This document shows positions 1 to 6,136 of a stretch of DNA of 10,868 nt, piece by piece. The translations under genes were made by a program, and so were the position numbers. How positions within the stretch are numbered: position 1 is the first letter of the stretch; every line of letters starts with the position of its first letter. This DNA is from an uncultured Clostridia bacterium (GTDB taxonomy: Bacteria > Bacillota > Clostridia > Christensenellales > Borkfalkiaceae): assembly GCA_947629725.1 (NCBI GenBank), contig CANREU010000040.1, positions 1-10,868 of the forward strand, read 5' to 3'. Under the pieces are notes generated by a model. It saw only the letters and a list, made by a program, of their open reading frames with translations, was not told the origin of the DNA and made no database searches.

Positions 1-3000
1 AGAGCTCCTTGAAGATCTGCGTGAAGTTTTGGTTGATCTCGTTGAAGCCCTCGTCGAACTTCTTCTGCATCTCCTCCTTGAGGGAGGCGAGCACGCCCGA
101 GAGGTCGTCGATCCCCTTCTCGAGGTCCTGCCGCTGGGTCTGCATGTCGGTGTAGCGGGCGAGAAGGTTGGCGTAGTCCTCTTCCGCGTTCATGTTGACG
201 TTGCCGAGCGCGGAGATCTTGTGGCGGAGGGAGGTGATGTTGGCGGAGGACTGCGAGAAATCGTAGCTCTCGTCGCGGAGCTCCTGCGCGCTCTCATAGG
301 AGAGCCCGTATGCCTCGTCGATCCGCTGTTTCATGTTCTCGAGGTTGGTCTCCACGCGGGAGATCTCGAGCTCGCCCGCATGCTTCTGTTCGCCGAGTTT
401 GTATTGGAGGGTGAGGAGGTTGCGCTTTTCGTCGTCGAGGAGACCCTGCTTTTCGTTGATCTCCTTCTTCTCCTCCTCCACCGCGCCGAGCTGCCCGCGG
501 AGAGCGGATACGGCGCTCTGCTCGTCCTCCGTGAGGGAGACTTTCTCCTCGTCCTTGCGGAGCTCTGCGATCTTCCCCTCCGTGGCGCGGATGGACTCGC
601 GGGTCCTCTCCACCTTCAAGAGGAGCTCCTCTTTTTCCGCTTCGAGACGGGCGGTGTTCCCCTCTTCGGCGGTGAGCGCGGTCGCGATCGACGCCTCCTC
701 CACCTTGAGCGCGTTGAGTTTTTCGGCGAGCGCGTCCCTCTCGGCGCGCATTTTCTCGATCTCCTGCGCCTGTGCGGTCGTCGCGGCGGAGGCCTCCGAA
801 CGGATACGGTTCAAGACGTCCTCCGTCTCGGCGGAGGCGAGCGCCTCGCTCTCGAGATCGTTCACCGCGCGGGAGAGTTTTTCGAGCGCCGCGTTGTATT
901 CGGAAAGGTCGCGGTCGGCCTCCTCGACGAGCCCTTCGAGGGCCGCCTTTCTCTGGACCGCCGCTGCATAGCGCGCCGCCTCTTCCTGCGCCTTTGCGCG
1001 GAACGCCTCGCATTCCGCCTGCGCCTCTTCGAGTTCCTTCTCGCTGCGCACGAGAGCCGCGCGGAATTTCTCCGCCGCCGCCCTCTTCTTGGCGATCCCC
1101 TCCTCGCACTCCTTGATATGCCGCTCGCCCGCGAGGAGCGCGCCGCTGTCCTTGCGGTGGGAGCCGCCCGTCATGGCGCCGCTCACCGCGATGTTATCGC
1201 CGTCGAGGGCGATGATGCGGAAGGCGCGGGGGTATTTTCTCGAGATGTCCTTCGCCGTCTCGATCGTGTCGCAGATGAGGGTGTTCCCGAGGAAGTTGCG
1301 GATGACGTTGTCGTAGTAGAAGTCGTATTTCACGAGGTCGGCGGCGAGCCCCAGCGCCCCCTTCTCGCGGAGGGCGAGGGTGACCTCCCTGCTGTCGCCG
1401 TGCGGGCGCATCGCGTCGACGGGGAGGAAGGTGACGATGCCGCCCCCCGTCCGCTTCAGATATTGGATGAGATATTGCGCGTCGTCCTGCGTGGCGGTGA
1501 CGAGGTTCTGCATGGCGCCCCCGAACGCCGTCTCGATGGCGACTTCGTAACGCTGCTCCGTCGTCACGATGTCGGCGATGGAGCCCTTGATGCGCCTCCC
1601 GAGCTCGGGATCGCGCTGGGCGTTCATCTGGAGCTGGCGCACCGACTCGCGGTAGCCGTTGAATTTATTCTTGAGCGCCGTGTAGAATTCGAGGTTGTTG
1701 GTGAGATTGGCGATGGAGGTCTCGCAGCCGACGATCTCCTCCGAGATCTTCTGCCGCGCGCGGGAGAGCTCCGCAACTTCCGCGTTGAGCTCCTCCTCCT
1801 TTTCCTCCTTCCCGTCGAGAAACGCCTTGCCTGCGGCGATCTCACCGAGGCACGCCTTGAGCTGTTCGCGGTAGCGGTCCCCGCGGACCTGCGCCTTTTT
1901 GACAGCGAGACGCACTTCGCCGATCCTGTCCTGCGCGGCGTCCCGCTTGGCGGCGAGGCTCCCCGCGTTCACGCGGATGTCGGCGAGGTCCTCCACCGTG
2001 GAGATCTCGCTCGCGCGCTTTTCGTCGAACTCCTTGTCGAAGGCGGCGACCCGCCCGTCCGCTTCGGCGAGCTCCGCGATGAGTTTTGCGACCTCCCGCT
2101 CGATGTCGCGGGAGCGCTTGCCCTGTTCCGCCGCCTTTTTACGGCCCGCGGCGACCTCTTTATCGATCTCCTTCGTGCGGCGGAGGGAGTATTCCACGTC
2201 GTCCGAGGCGACGGAGAGCTGGCGGCGGTAGGATTGGATGCGTTCGCCGATGACCTTCGCCTCCCCGCTCTTGTGCTCCATGCCGACCTCGAAGAGGCGG
2301 AGCTTCTCGTTGAGATCGCGGAGGGCGCCGTCCGCACGGGCGATGGCCGCGCGCGCCTGCTGTTCCTCCGTCTCCACCTCGGCGATCCTCGCCTCCACGC
2401 GGGCGAGCCCCTCGTTCGCCTCGTCGATCTTCTTCTGCTGCTTCTCCGTCTCCGCCGAGAAGGTGTCGCAGCGGACGAGATAGGTGTTCACCTCCTCATA
2501 CTTGAGGCGGTCGGAAAATTCACGGTATTTCTTCGCCGTCTCCGCCTGCTTTTCGAGGGGACGGAGCTGGTTCTCCGCCTCGTCCATGCGCTGGACGAAC
2601 ACGGTGAGATTGTCTTTCGCGTTCTCGAGCTTGCGCTCGATCTCCACCTTCTCGGTCTTGAACTTCATCACGCCCGTCGCCTCTTCAAAGATGGTGCGGC
2701 GGTCCACGGGTTTGGAGTTCATGATCTGGGCGACCTTGCCCTGCCCGATGATGGAATACCCCTCCTTGCCGATGCCGACGCCGTGGAGAAGGGCGACGAT
2801 GTCTTTGAGACGGCAGGGCTGCATGTTGAGGAGATATTCGCTGTCCCCCGAGCGGTAGAGACGGCGGGTGAGGGCGACTTCGTCGTACTCCACGTCGAAG
2901 AGCTTCGTCGAGTTGTCGAACACGAGGGTGACTTCGCAATAGGAGAGCTGGCGGCGGGTCTCCGTGCCGCCGAAGATGACGTCCTGCATGGAGGAGCCGC

Positions 3001-3169
3001 GCAGGTTCTTTGCCGACTGCTCGCCGAGCACCCAGCGCACCGCGTCCGCCACGTTGGACTTGCCGCAGCCGTTGGGCCCGACGATACAGGTCACGCCGTC
3101 GTCGAATTTGATGGAGGTCTTGTCCGCAAAGGACTTGAAGCCAACCAGTTGTACTTCCTTGAAATTCAA
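1..3169 (-). CDS. smc: Chromosome segregation ATPase SMC, 3' end cut by window
   Basis: SMC is the ATPase core of bacterial condensin (with ScpA and ScpB) and organises and segregates the chromosome. The frame is open for 1056 codons to the window edge. The N-terminal ATPase half has a Walker A motif at residues 31-39 (GPNGCGKSN) and a Q-loop region near 134-146 (GKEGYSIIGQGKV) followed by FEEATGV at 161-167. Long charged coiled-coil stretches flank a hinge at about 520-670, which ends in a VSGAMTGGS motif. The last visible residues, FTQIFKEL, match the family just before its FGGG block, so the signature motif, Walker B and D-loop lie outside the window; the full protein should be near 1190 residues. 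The start is TTG at 3169 with GAGAGG eight bases upstream. It overlaps the rnc stop codon (TTGA), implying translational coupling in a plsX-rnc-smc operon. The identification is certain; the rare start codon is likely because no other start precedes the Walker A motif. Confidence 0.97.
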   Translation of the reverse strand, partial: MNFKEVQLVGFKSFADKTSIKFDDGVTCIVGPNGCGKSNVADAVRWVLGEQSAKNLRGSSMQDVIFGGTETRRQLSYCEVTLVFDNSTKLFDVEYDEVALTRRLYRSGDSEYLLNMQPCRLKDIVALLHGVGIGKEGYSIIGQGKVAQIMNSKPVDRRTIFEEATGVMKFKTEKVEIERKLENAKDNLTVFVQRMDEAENQLRPLEKQAETAKKYREFSDRLKYEEVNTYLVRCDTFSAETEKQQKKIDEANEGLARVEARIAEVETEEQQARAAIARADGALRDLNEKLRLFEVGMEHKSGEAKVIGERIQSYRRQLSVASDDVEYSLRRTKEIDKEVAAGRKKAAEQGKRSRDIEREVAKLIAELAEADGRVAAFDKEFDEKRASEISTVEDLADIRVNAGSLAAKRDAAQDRIGEVRLAVKKAQVRGDRYREQLKACLGEIAAGKAFLDGKEEKEEELNAEVAELSRARQKISEEIVGCETSIANLTNNLEFYTALKNKFNGYRESVRQLQMNAQRDPELGRRIKGSIADIVTTEQRYEVAIETAFGGAMQNLVTATQDDAQYLIQYLKRTGGGIVTFLPVDAMRPHGDSREVTLALREKGALGLAADLVKYDFYYDNVIRNFLGNTLICDTIETAKDISRKYPRAFRIIALDGDNIAVSGAMTGGSHRKDSGALLAGERHIKECEEGIAKKRAAAEKFRAALVRSEKELEEAQAECEAFRAKAQEEAARYAAAVQRKAALEGLVEEADRDLSEYNAALEKLSRAVNDLESEALASAETEDVLNRIRSEASAATTAQAQEIEKMRAERDALAEKLNALKVEEASIATALTAEEGNTARLEAEKEELLLKVERTRESIRATEGKIAELRKDEEKVSLTEDEQSAVSALRGQLGAVEEEKKEINEKQGLLDDEKRNLLTLQYKLGEQKHAGELEISRVETNLENMKQRIDEAYGLSYESAQELRDESYDFSQSSANITSLRHKISALGNVNMNAEEDYANLLARYTDMQTQRQDLEKGIDDLSGVLASLKEEMQKKFDEGFNEINQNFTQIFKEL

Positions 3170-3825
3170 TCTTGTTTCCTCTCGGTGAAATGTATAAGGA
3201 GGGCGCGGGCAGCTTGCGCCTGCGCCGTCTTTTTGTTCTCTCCCCTGCCCTGCGCCTCCGCCCCGAGGGCGCGCACACTGCAGGAAAATCCGCCTTCTTC
3301 CTCCCGCACCGTGTAGACGGGGAGCTCCTCCGCCCGCGCCTGCACGTATTCCTGCAGGGCGGACTTGTAGTCTCCGTCTGCCGCAAGGGCGAGATTTTTT
3401 TCGAGGAAGACGCGCGCCGCCTCCGTGCCGCCGTCGAGGTAGATCCCCGCGACGACCGCCTCAAAGAGGTTGGAGGGGGTCTTCCCGCCGAGGTTGTCCT
3501 CCCCGCCCGAGTGGCGGAGGAAGCGCATGAGCCCGAGTTTTTCCGCCGCGGGGGTGAGCGCCTCCCGCGAGACGATCCGCTTGCGGAGGGAGGTGAGTTT
3601 GCCTTCGTCCGCGGGGCTCTCCCCGAAGAGCCGCTCGGTGACGATCAGCTGGAGCACGGCGTCCCCCAAAAATTCGAGGCGCTCGTTGCTCTCCCCGCCG
3701 CAGGCGTTGGAATAGCTCGAATGGGTGAAACAGCGGCGCAAAAGCTCCCTGTCGCGGAAGGTGCGGCCGATCGCCGCCTCCGCCTCCGCATAGGTCTCCT
3801 CCGTCCAGTCCTCGCCGTTACGCAT
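3166..3825 (-). CDS. rnc: Ribonuclease III
   Basis: A 219-residue double-strand-specific endoribonuclease, which in this family processes rRNA precursors and cleaves structured mRNAs and sense-antisense duplexes in the cytoplasm. The nuclease domain carries the signature at residues 47-58 (NERLEFLGDAVL), with expected metal-site residues E51 and D55, E74 in the DEGKLT segment, and E122. A double-stranded-RNA-binding domain fills about 152-215, with the GRGENKKTAQAQAA helix motif at its end. The residue three before E122 is N119, where E. coli RNase III has the conserved acidic D114; this is discussed in the findings. The ATG overlaps the plsX 3' end by eight bases and the TGA overlaps the smc start. 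Only a weak purine-rich stretch precedes the ATG, so translation is probably coupled to plsX. Length fits a compact family member. Being next to smc is a common Bacillota arrangement. Confidence 0.96.
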   Translation of the reverse strand: MRNGEDWTEETYAEAEAAIGRTFRDRELLRRCFTHSSYSNACGGESNERLEFLGDAVLQLIVTERLFGESPADEGKLTSLRKRIVSREALTPAAEKLGLMRFLRHSGGEDNLGGKTPSNLFEAVVAGIYLDGGTEAARVFLEKNLALAADGDYKSALQEYVQARAEELPVYTVREEEGGFSCSVRALGAEAQGRGENKKTAQAQAARALLIHFTERKQD

Positions 3826-4831
3826 GCTCTTCGGTGGTGACCGCCGCCGCGATGAGGTCGACGAGCCCGCCGCGGTGGGCGTCGAGCGCCGGCAGCACCG
3901 CGGGCTTCACGCTCTTCGCCTTGGAGGAGCCGTGGCACTTGACGACGACCTGCCGCAGCCCCAAAAACGCCGACCCGCCGAGCTTGGCGTAGTCGAGCAT
4001 GTCGGACAAGCTGTCGATCTGCTTGCGCGAGCAGAGGTAGGCGAGCTTGGAGCCGAGGTTCTTCTTGAATTCCCGTTTGAGGACGGTCGCGACCGTCTTG
4101 CCGCAGCCCTCCACCGCCTTGAGGGCGATGTTGCCCGAGAAGCCGTCGGCCACGCAGACGTCCACGTCGCCGTACATGAGGTCCCGCCCCTCGACGTTGC
4201 CGATGAAGTTGATCCCCTTGAGCTCTTTGAGGAGGGCGAACGCCTCCTGGTGGAGGGGGTCCCCCTTGTGGTCCTCGGTGCCGTTGGTGAGGAGCCCCAC
4301 GCGGGGAGCGTCCCAGCCGTAGGCGGCCTTCCCGTAGGCGGACGCCATGAGGGCGAACTGCGCGAGATAGGCGGGCTTGCATTCGGCGTTCGCGCCGCAG
4401 TCGCACAGGAGGGTGCGGGTGCCGCGCACATTGGGCACGCCCGGGCAGAGAGCGGGGCGCATCACCCCCTTGATCCTGCCGATGAGCATCACGCCCGCCG
4501 TGAGTACCGCCCCCGTCGAGCCCGCCGAGACGAATCCGCCCGCGCGCTCGTCTTCCTTGAGCATTTTGAGCCCGACCACGACCGAGCTGTCCCGCTTGGC
4601 GCGCACCGCCTGCGTAGGGATGTCGTCGTTGGTGATGACTTCCCTGCAATCCACGAGGTCCACGCGGGAGGGGTCGTATTTATATTTATCGAGCTCGCGC
4701 TTCACGAGATCTTCCGCACCCGTGAAGACGACGGAAAAGTCCTTTCTCTCTTTGAGCGCTTCGAGCGCGCCCTTCACGATCTCGGCGGGAGCGTTGTCGC
4801 CGCCCATCGCGTCTACAATGATCTTCGTCAT
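3818..4831 (-). CDS. plsX: Phosphate acyltransferase PlsX
   Basis: PlsX converts acyl-ACP and phosphate to acyl-phosphate, the acyl donor for PlsY in the first step of phospholipid synthesis; it is a cytosolic, peripherally membrane-associated enzyme. The 337-residue product has the family N-terminus IIVDAMGGDNAP (residues 4-15), then AGSTGA at 103-108, NGTEDHKGD at 183-191, DGFSGNI at 229-235 and VKCHGSS at 297-303. The ATG at 4831 is chosen because AGGGG lies a few bases upstream, the protein aligns to the usual PlsX start there, and a consensus promoter lies just further upstream. The frame stays open to 5020, but that extension would run back through the promoter. plsX is the first gene of the plsX-rnc-smc operon. 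The fabD, fabG and acpP genes often found between plsX and rnc are absent here. Identification is secure. Confidence 0.97.
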   Translation of the reverse strand: MTKIIVDAMGGDNAPAEIVKGALEALKERKDFSVVFTGAEDLVKRELDKYKYDPSRVDLVDCREVITNDDIPTQAVRAKRDSSVVVGLKMLKEDERAGGFVSAGSTGAVLTAGVMLIGRIKGVMRPALCPGVPNVRGTRTLLCDCGANAECKPAYLAQFALMASAYGKAAYGWDAPRVGLLTNGTEDHKGDPLHQEAFALLKELKGINFIGNVEGRDLMYGDVDVCVADGFSGNIALKAVEGCGKTVATVLKREFKKNLGSKLAYLCSRKQIDSLSDMLDYAKLGGSAFLGLRQVVVKCHGSSKAKSVKPAVLPALDAHRGGLVDLIAAAVTTEEHA

Positions 4832-4870
4832 GAAAATTCCCCTGTTCGCCCAATAGGGCATTCTGAAACG

Positions 4871-4899
4871 ATTATAGCATTTTTTTTCGGAAAAAACAA
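4871..4899 (-). promoter_or_regulatory. Sigma-A promoter of plsX-rnc-smc
   Basis: On the minus strand a perfect TATAAT (4871-4876) is preceded by an extended -10 TG (TGCTATAAT). A TTGTTT -35 box (4894-4899) lies exactly 17 bases upstream of it, and an A-rich tract fills the spacer. The predicted start of transcription is near 4864, leaving a short leader of about 33 nt before the plsX ATG. No operator-like inverted repeat is obvious inside the promoter. A FapR-type operator, which controls plsX in Bacillus, was not recognised. Confidence 0.85.
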
Positions 4900-4973
4900 T
4901 CCTTTCACGCAAAGAAAGAGAAATTTTCTCGCGCCTGCGCGCGCGATTTGGGTATAACGGGGCGAAAATCGGT

Positions 4974-5010
4974 CTAAAAAACAGGACGGGTGAGCGAAAG
5001 CGCCCCGCCC
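4974..5010 (-). terminator. Minus-strand hairpin with U-tract, in the mazF/plsX divergent region
   Basis: The arms GGACGGG (4984-4990) and CCCGCCC (5004-5010) pair with one mismatch, and the inner GC-GAAA-GC can form a GNRA tetraloop. Read on the minus strand the hairpin is followed by TG and six T residues (4976-4981), the form of an intrinsic terminator. No minus-strand gene ends here. It would stop antisense transcription coming through mazF before it reaches the plsX promoter. On the plus strand no T run follows, so there it would only be a leader hairpin in front of mazF. Confidence 0.6.
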
Positions 5011-5054
5011 TACATATCATGGTAACGGGAGCCGCTCACGAAAGAGGAGAGAAG

Positions 5055-5411
5055 ATGAACGTAAAACGAGGGGAACTTTATTATGCCGACCTCTCCCCCG
5101 TCGTCGGGAGCGAACAGGGGGGCGTGCGGCCCGTGCTCGTCGTGCAGAACGACGTGGGCAACCGGTTTTCGCCGACGGTGATCGCGGCGGCCGTAACGAG
5201 CAAGATCCGCAAGGCGCGGCTCCCCACCCACATCGAACTGCCCTCCGCCTTCGGGCTCGCGAAGGACTCCGTCATTCTGTTGGAGCAGATCCGCACCATC
5301 GATAAAAGACGGCTCATGTCCCGCATCGGAGAGCTCCCGCCCGCCACCATGTCGCGGGTGGACCGCGCGATCCTCATCTCCCTCGGCTTCGGCGACTACC
5401 GCCCGCATTGA
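5055..5411 (+). CDS. mazF: MazF/EndoA-family mRNA interferase toxin
   Basis: This 118-residue protein closely matches B. subtilis EndoA (NdoA/MazF-bs), a sequence-specific endoribonuclease that cleaves mRNA at UACAU. It begins MNVKRGELYYADLSPVVGS and keeps both residues known to be needed for catalysis in EndoA: R25 (GGVRP) and T48 (AAVTSK). LLEQIRTIDKRRL is also present. The ATG at 5055 is preceded by AGAGGAGA at good spacing. An in-frame ATG at 5019 lacks a ribosome-binding site and would add a 12-residue tail not seen in the family. It is the only plus-strand gene and diverges from plsX. A TATAAC at 4953-4958 is a possible -10 but has no good -35. The usual EndoAI-type antitoxin gene immediately upstream is missing: no plus-strand ORF of credible size lies between 4832 and 5054. 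The gene is intact, so either an antitoxin lies elsewhere or the toxin is solitary. Confidence 0.93.
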   Translation: MNVKRGELYYADLSPVVGSEQGGVRPVLVVQNDVGNRFSPTVIAAAVTSKIRKARLPTHIELPSAFGLAKDSVILLEQIRTIDKRRLMSRIGELPPATMSRVDRAILISLGFGDYRPH

Positions 5412-5424
5412 ATTGCGGCGCGCG

Positions 5425-5644
5425 CCCCTCCCTCTCAAACGAGGGAGGGGGTGAAGAGCTGTAAGTCGGGACGCGCAGAGAGCACCCCCCCTGCCTTCGG
5501 CGGGGGGACTAAGGGGGGTGGCATCCCCCAACGCTCCCCACCCTAACCCTCCCCCTCAAACGGGGGAGGCGGTGAAGAGCTGTAAGTCGGGGCGGGCAGA
5601 GAGCAAAACCCCCTGCCTTCGGCGGGGGGACTAAGGGGGGTGGC
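5425..5644. repeat. Two-copy tandem repeat of hairpin-rich units, period about 121 bp
   Basis: Two units of about 94 bp (about 5430-5522 and 5551-5644) repeat head to tail with a period of 121-122 bp. Each starts with a C-rich/G-rich palindrome: CCCCTCCCTC/GAGGGAGGGG at 5425-5450 (10-bp stem), and CCTCCCCC/GGGGGAGG at 5548-5569. Each continues with GTGAAGAGCTGTAAGTCGGG and a GCAGAGAGCA block. Each ends with a second hairpin around TGCCTTCGGCGGGGGG and then ACTAAGGGGGGTGGC. The units differ at scattered positions and by small indels. They start just downstream of mazF, whose 3' end has no U-tract terminator, so the first hairpin may stabilise or end its transcript. No credible ORF is present. 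Confidence 0.85.
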
Positions 5645-5677
5645 TGTCGATAATCGGGGGCGGACCCCCTCCCCTAC

Positions 5678-5702
5678 CCCTCCCCCTGACGCAGGGGGAG
5701 GG
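5678..5702. repeat. Palindromic C-rich/G-rich dispersed repeat
   Basis: CCCTCCCCCT (5678-5687) and AGGGGGAGGG (5693-5702) form a perfect 10-bp stem with loop GACGC. The CCCCTACCCCTCCCCCT lead-in recurs near 9085. A smaller palindrome, GCCCC/GGGGC, follows at about 5721-5737. The stretch from 5645 to 5764 has no gene. Confidence 0.75.
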
Positions 5703-5764
5703 CAAGTGTTGAAATACCCCGCCCCTTCAAAGGGGGCAGGTCTTGCTCCCCGCACCCCTACCCC

Positions 5765-5812
5765 TCATTCCGAACGGAGCCGTAGGCGGAGTGAGTGAAT
5801 CTTTCTCTTTCG
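5765..5812. repeat. Dispersed repeat beginning TCATTCCGA
   Basis: TCATTCCGA, then GGAGTGAGTGAATCT, then CTCTTTCG recurs with a changed middle at 9151-9199. I recognise this type of short repeat from clostridial intergenic regions; its function is unknown to me. The middle sections (ACGGAGCCGTAGGC here, GCCGCGCCTTGCGCGGC there) are both partly palindromic. Confidence 0.6.
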
Positions 5813-5839
5813 GAAAAATAAGCACATCCCCCACCCTAC

Positions 5840-5866
5840 CCTCCCCCCTCAACGTGAGGGGGGAGG
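5840..5866. repeat. Palindromic C-rich/G-rich dispersed repeat
   Basis: CCTCCCCCCTCA (5840-5851) and TGAGGGGGGAGG (5855-5866) make a perfect 12-bp stem with a 3-base loop. It is a third variant of the palindrome seen at 5425, 5548, 5678 and 9093, with changes on both arms that keep pairing. Confidence 0.75.
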
Positions 5867-5900
5867 CGAGAAACGAAGTACAAAGGGAGAGAATGAAAAG

Positions 5901-6087
5901 GCGGAAAAGATTTTCCGCGAAACATAAAACCACTGCGCGGAGCAGGGTTCCCCTGCGGCAGCGCACCCAATTTGCGCGACCCTTCGCGCTTATTGCTCGG
6001 GCAAGCGAATGAGAGAGTTAGCTCGTTTCCCACAAGAGCACCTTTCCTCGTGCGAAGGATTTTTCGCAGAAAAATCCTTCGCACGAA
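5901..6087. repeat. Structured dispersed element, copy 1 (downstream of pnp)
   Basis: This element of about 165 bp (core 5926-6087) recurs in the same orientation at 8329-8493. It contains three potential hairpins. Hairpin (i) pairs GCAGGG with CCCTGC (5942-5956) inside outer GCGC arms (5935-5938, 5961-5964). Hairpin (ii) is GCGCGA/TCGCGC (5974-5989). Hairpin (iii) is a perfect 17-bp stem of TCGTGCGAAGGATTTTT (6048-6064) and its complement (6070-6086) around loop CGCAG. A further palindrome, GCGGAAAA-GA-TTTTCCGC (5901-5918), precedes the core. It begins right after the U-tract of the pnp terminator, read on the minus strand. No coding potential was recognised; the short ORFs crossing it translate to low-complexity arginine-rich peptides. 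Confidence 0.8.
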
Positions 6088-6121
6088 ATAAAAAATTTGC
6101 GCCGCGGGTATCCCGCGGCGC
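6088..6121 (-). terminator. Intrinsic terminator of pnp
   Basis: A perfect 10-bp stem of GCGCCGCGGG and CCCGCGGCGC (6099-6121) with a 3-base loop begins 15 bases after the pnp stop codon. On the minus strand it is followed by AAATTTTTTATTT. This is a textbook Rho-independent terminator. Confidence 0.92.
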
Positions 6122-6136
6122 ATCCTTTTCCGAACC

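Noticed and set aside
29..3316. A 1095-codon plus-strand open frame opposite smc
   Set aside because: The minus frame encodes clear SMC with a Walker A motif and hinge. The plus product is repetitive Leu/Val/Arg/Glu-rich text of the kind produced by GC-rich codon use on the opposite strand.
4832..5020. An N-terminal extension of plsX
   Set aside because: It would place the start upstream of a consensus promoter, and PlsX family proteins begin at the ATG at 4831.
5425..5644. CRISPR array
   Set aside because: There are only two long units with internal hairpins and a single spacer of about 27 bp; no array of short direct repeats and no cas genes.
5425..5644. G-quadruplex elements in the G-runs
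   Set aside because: The G-runs are matched by nearby C-runs that form stable hairpins, which explain them better.
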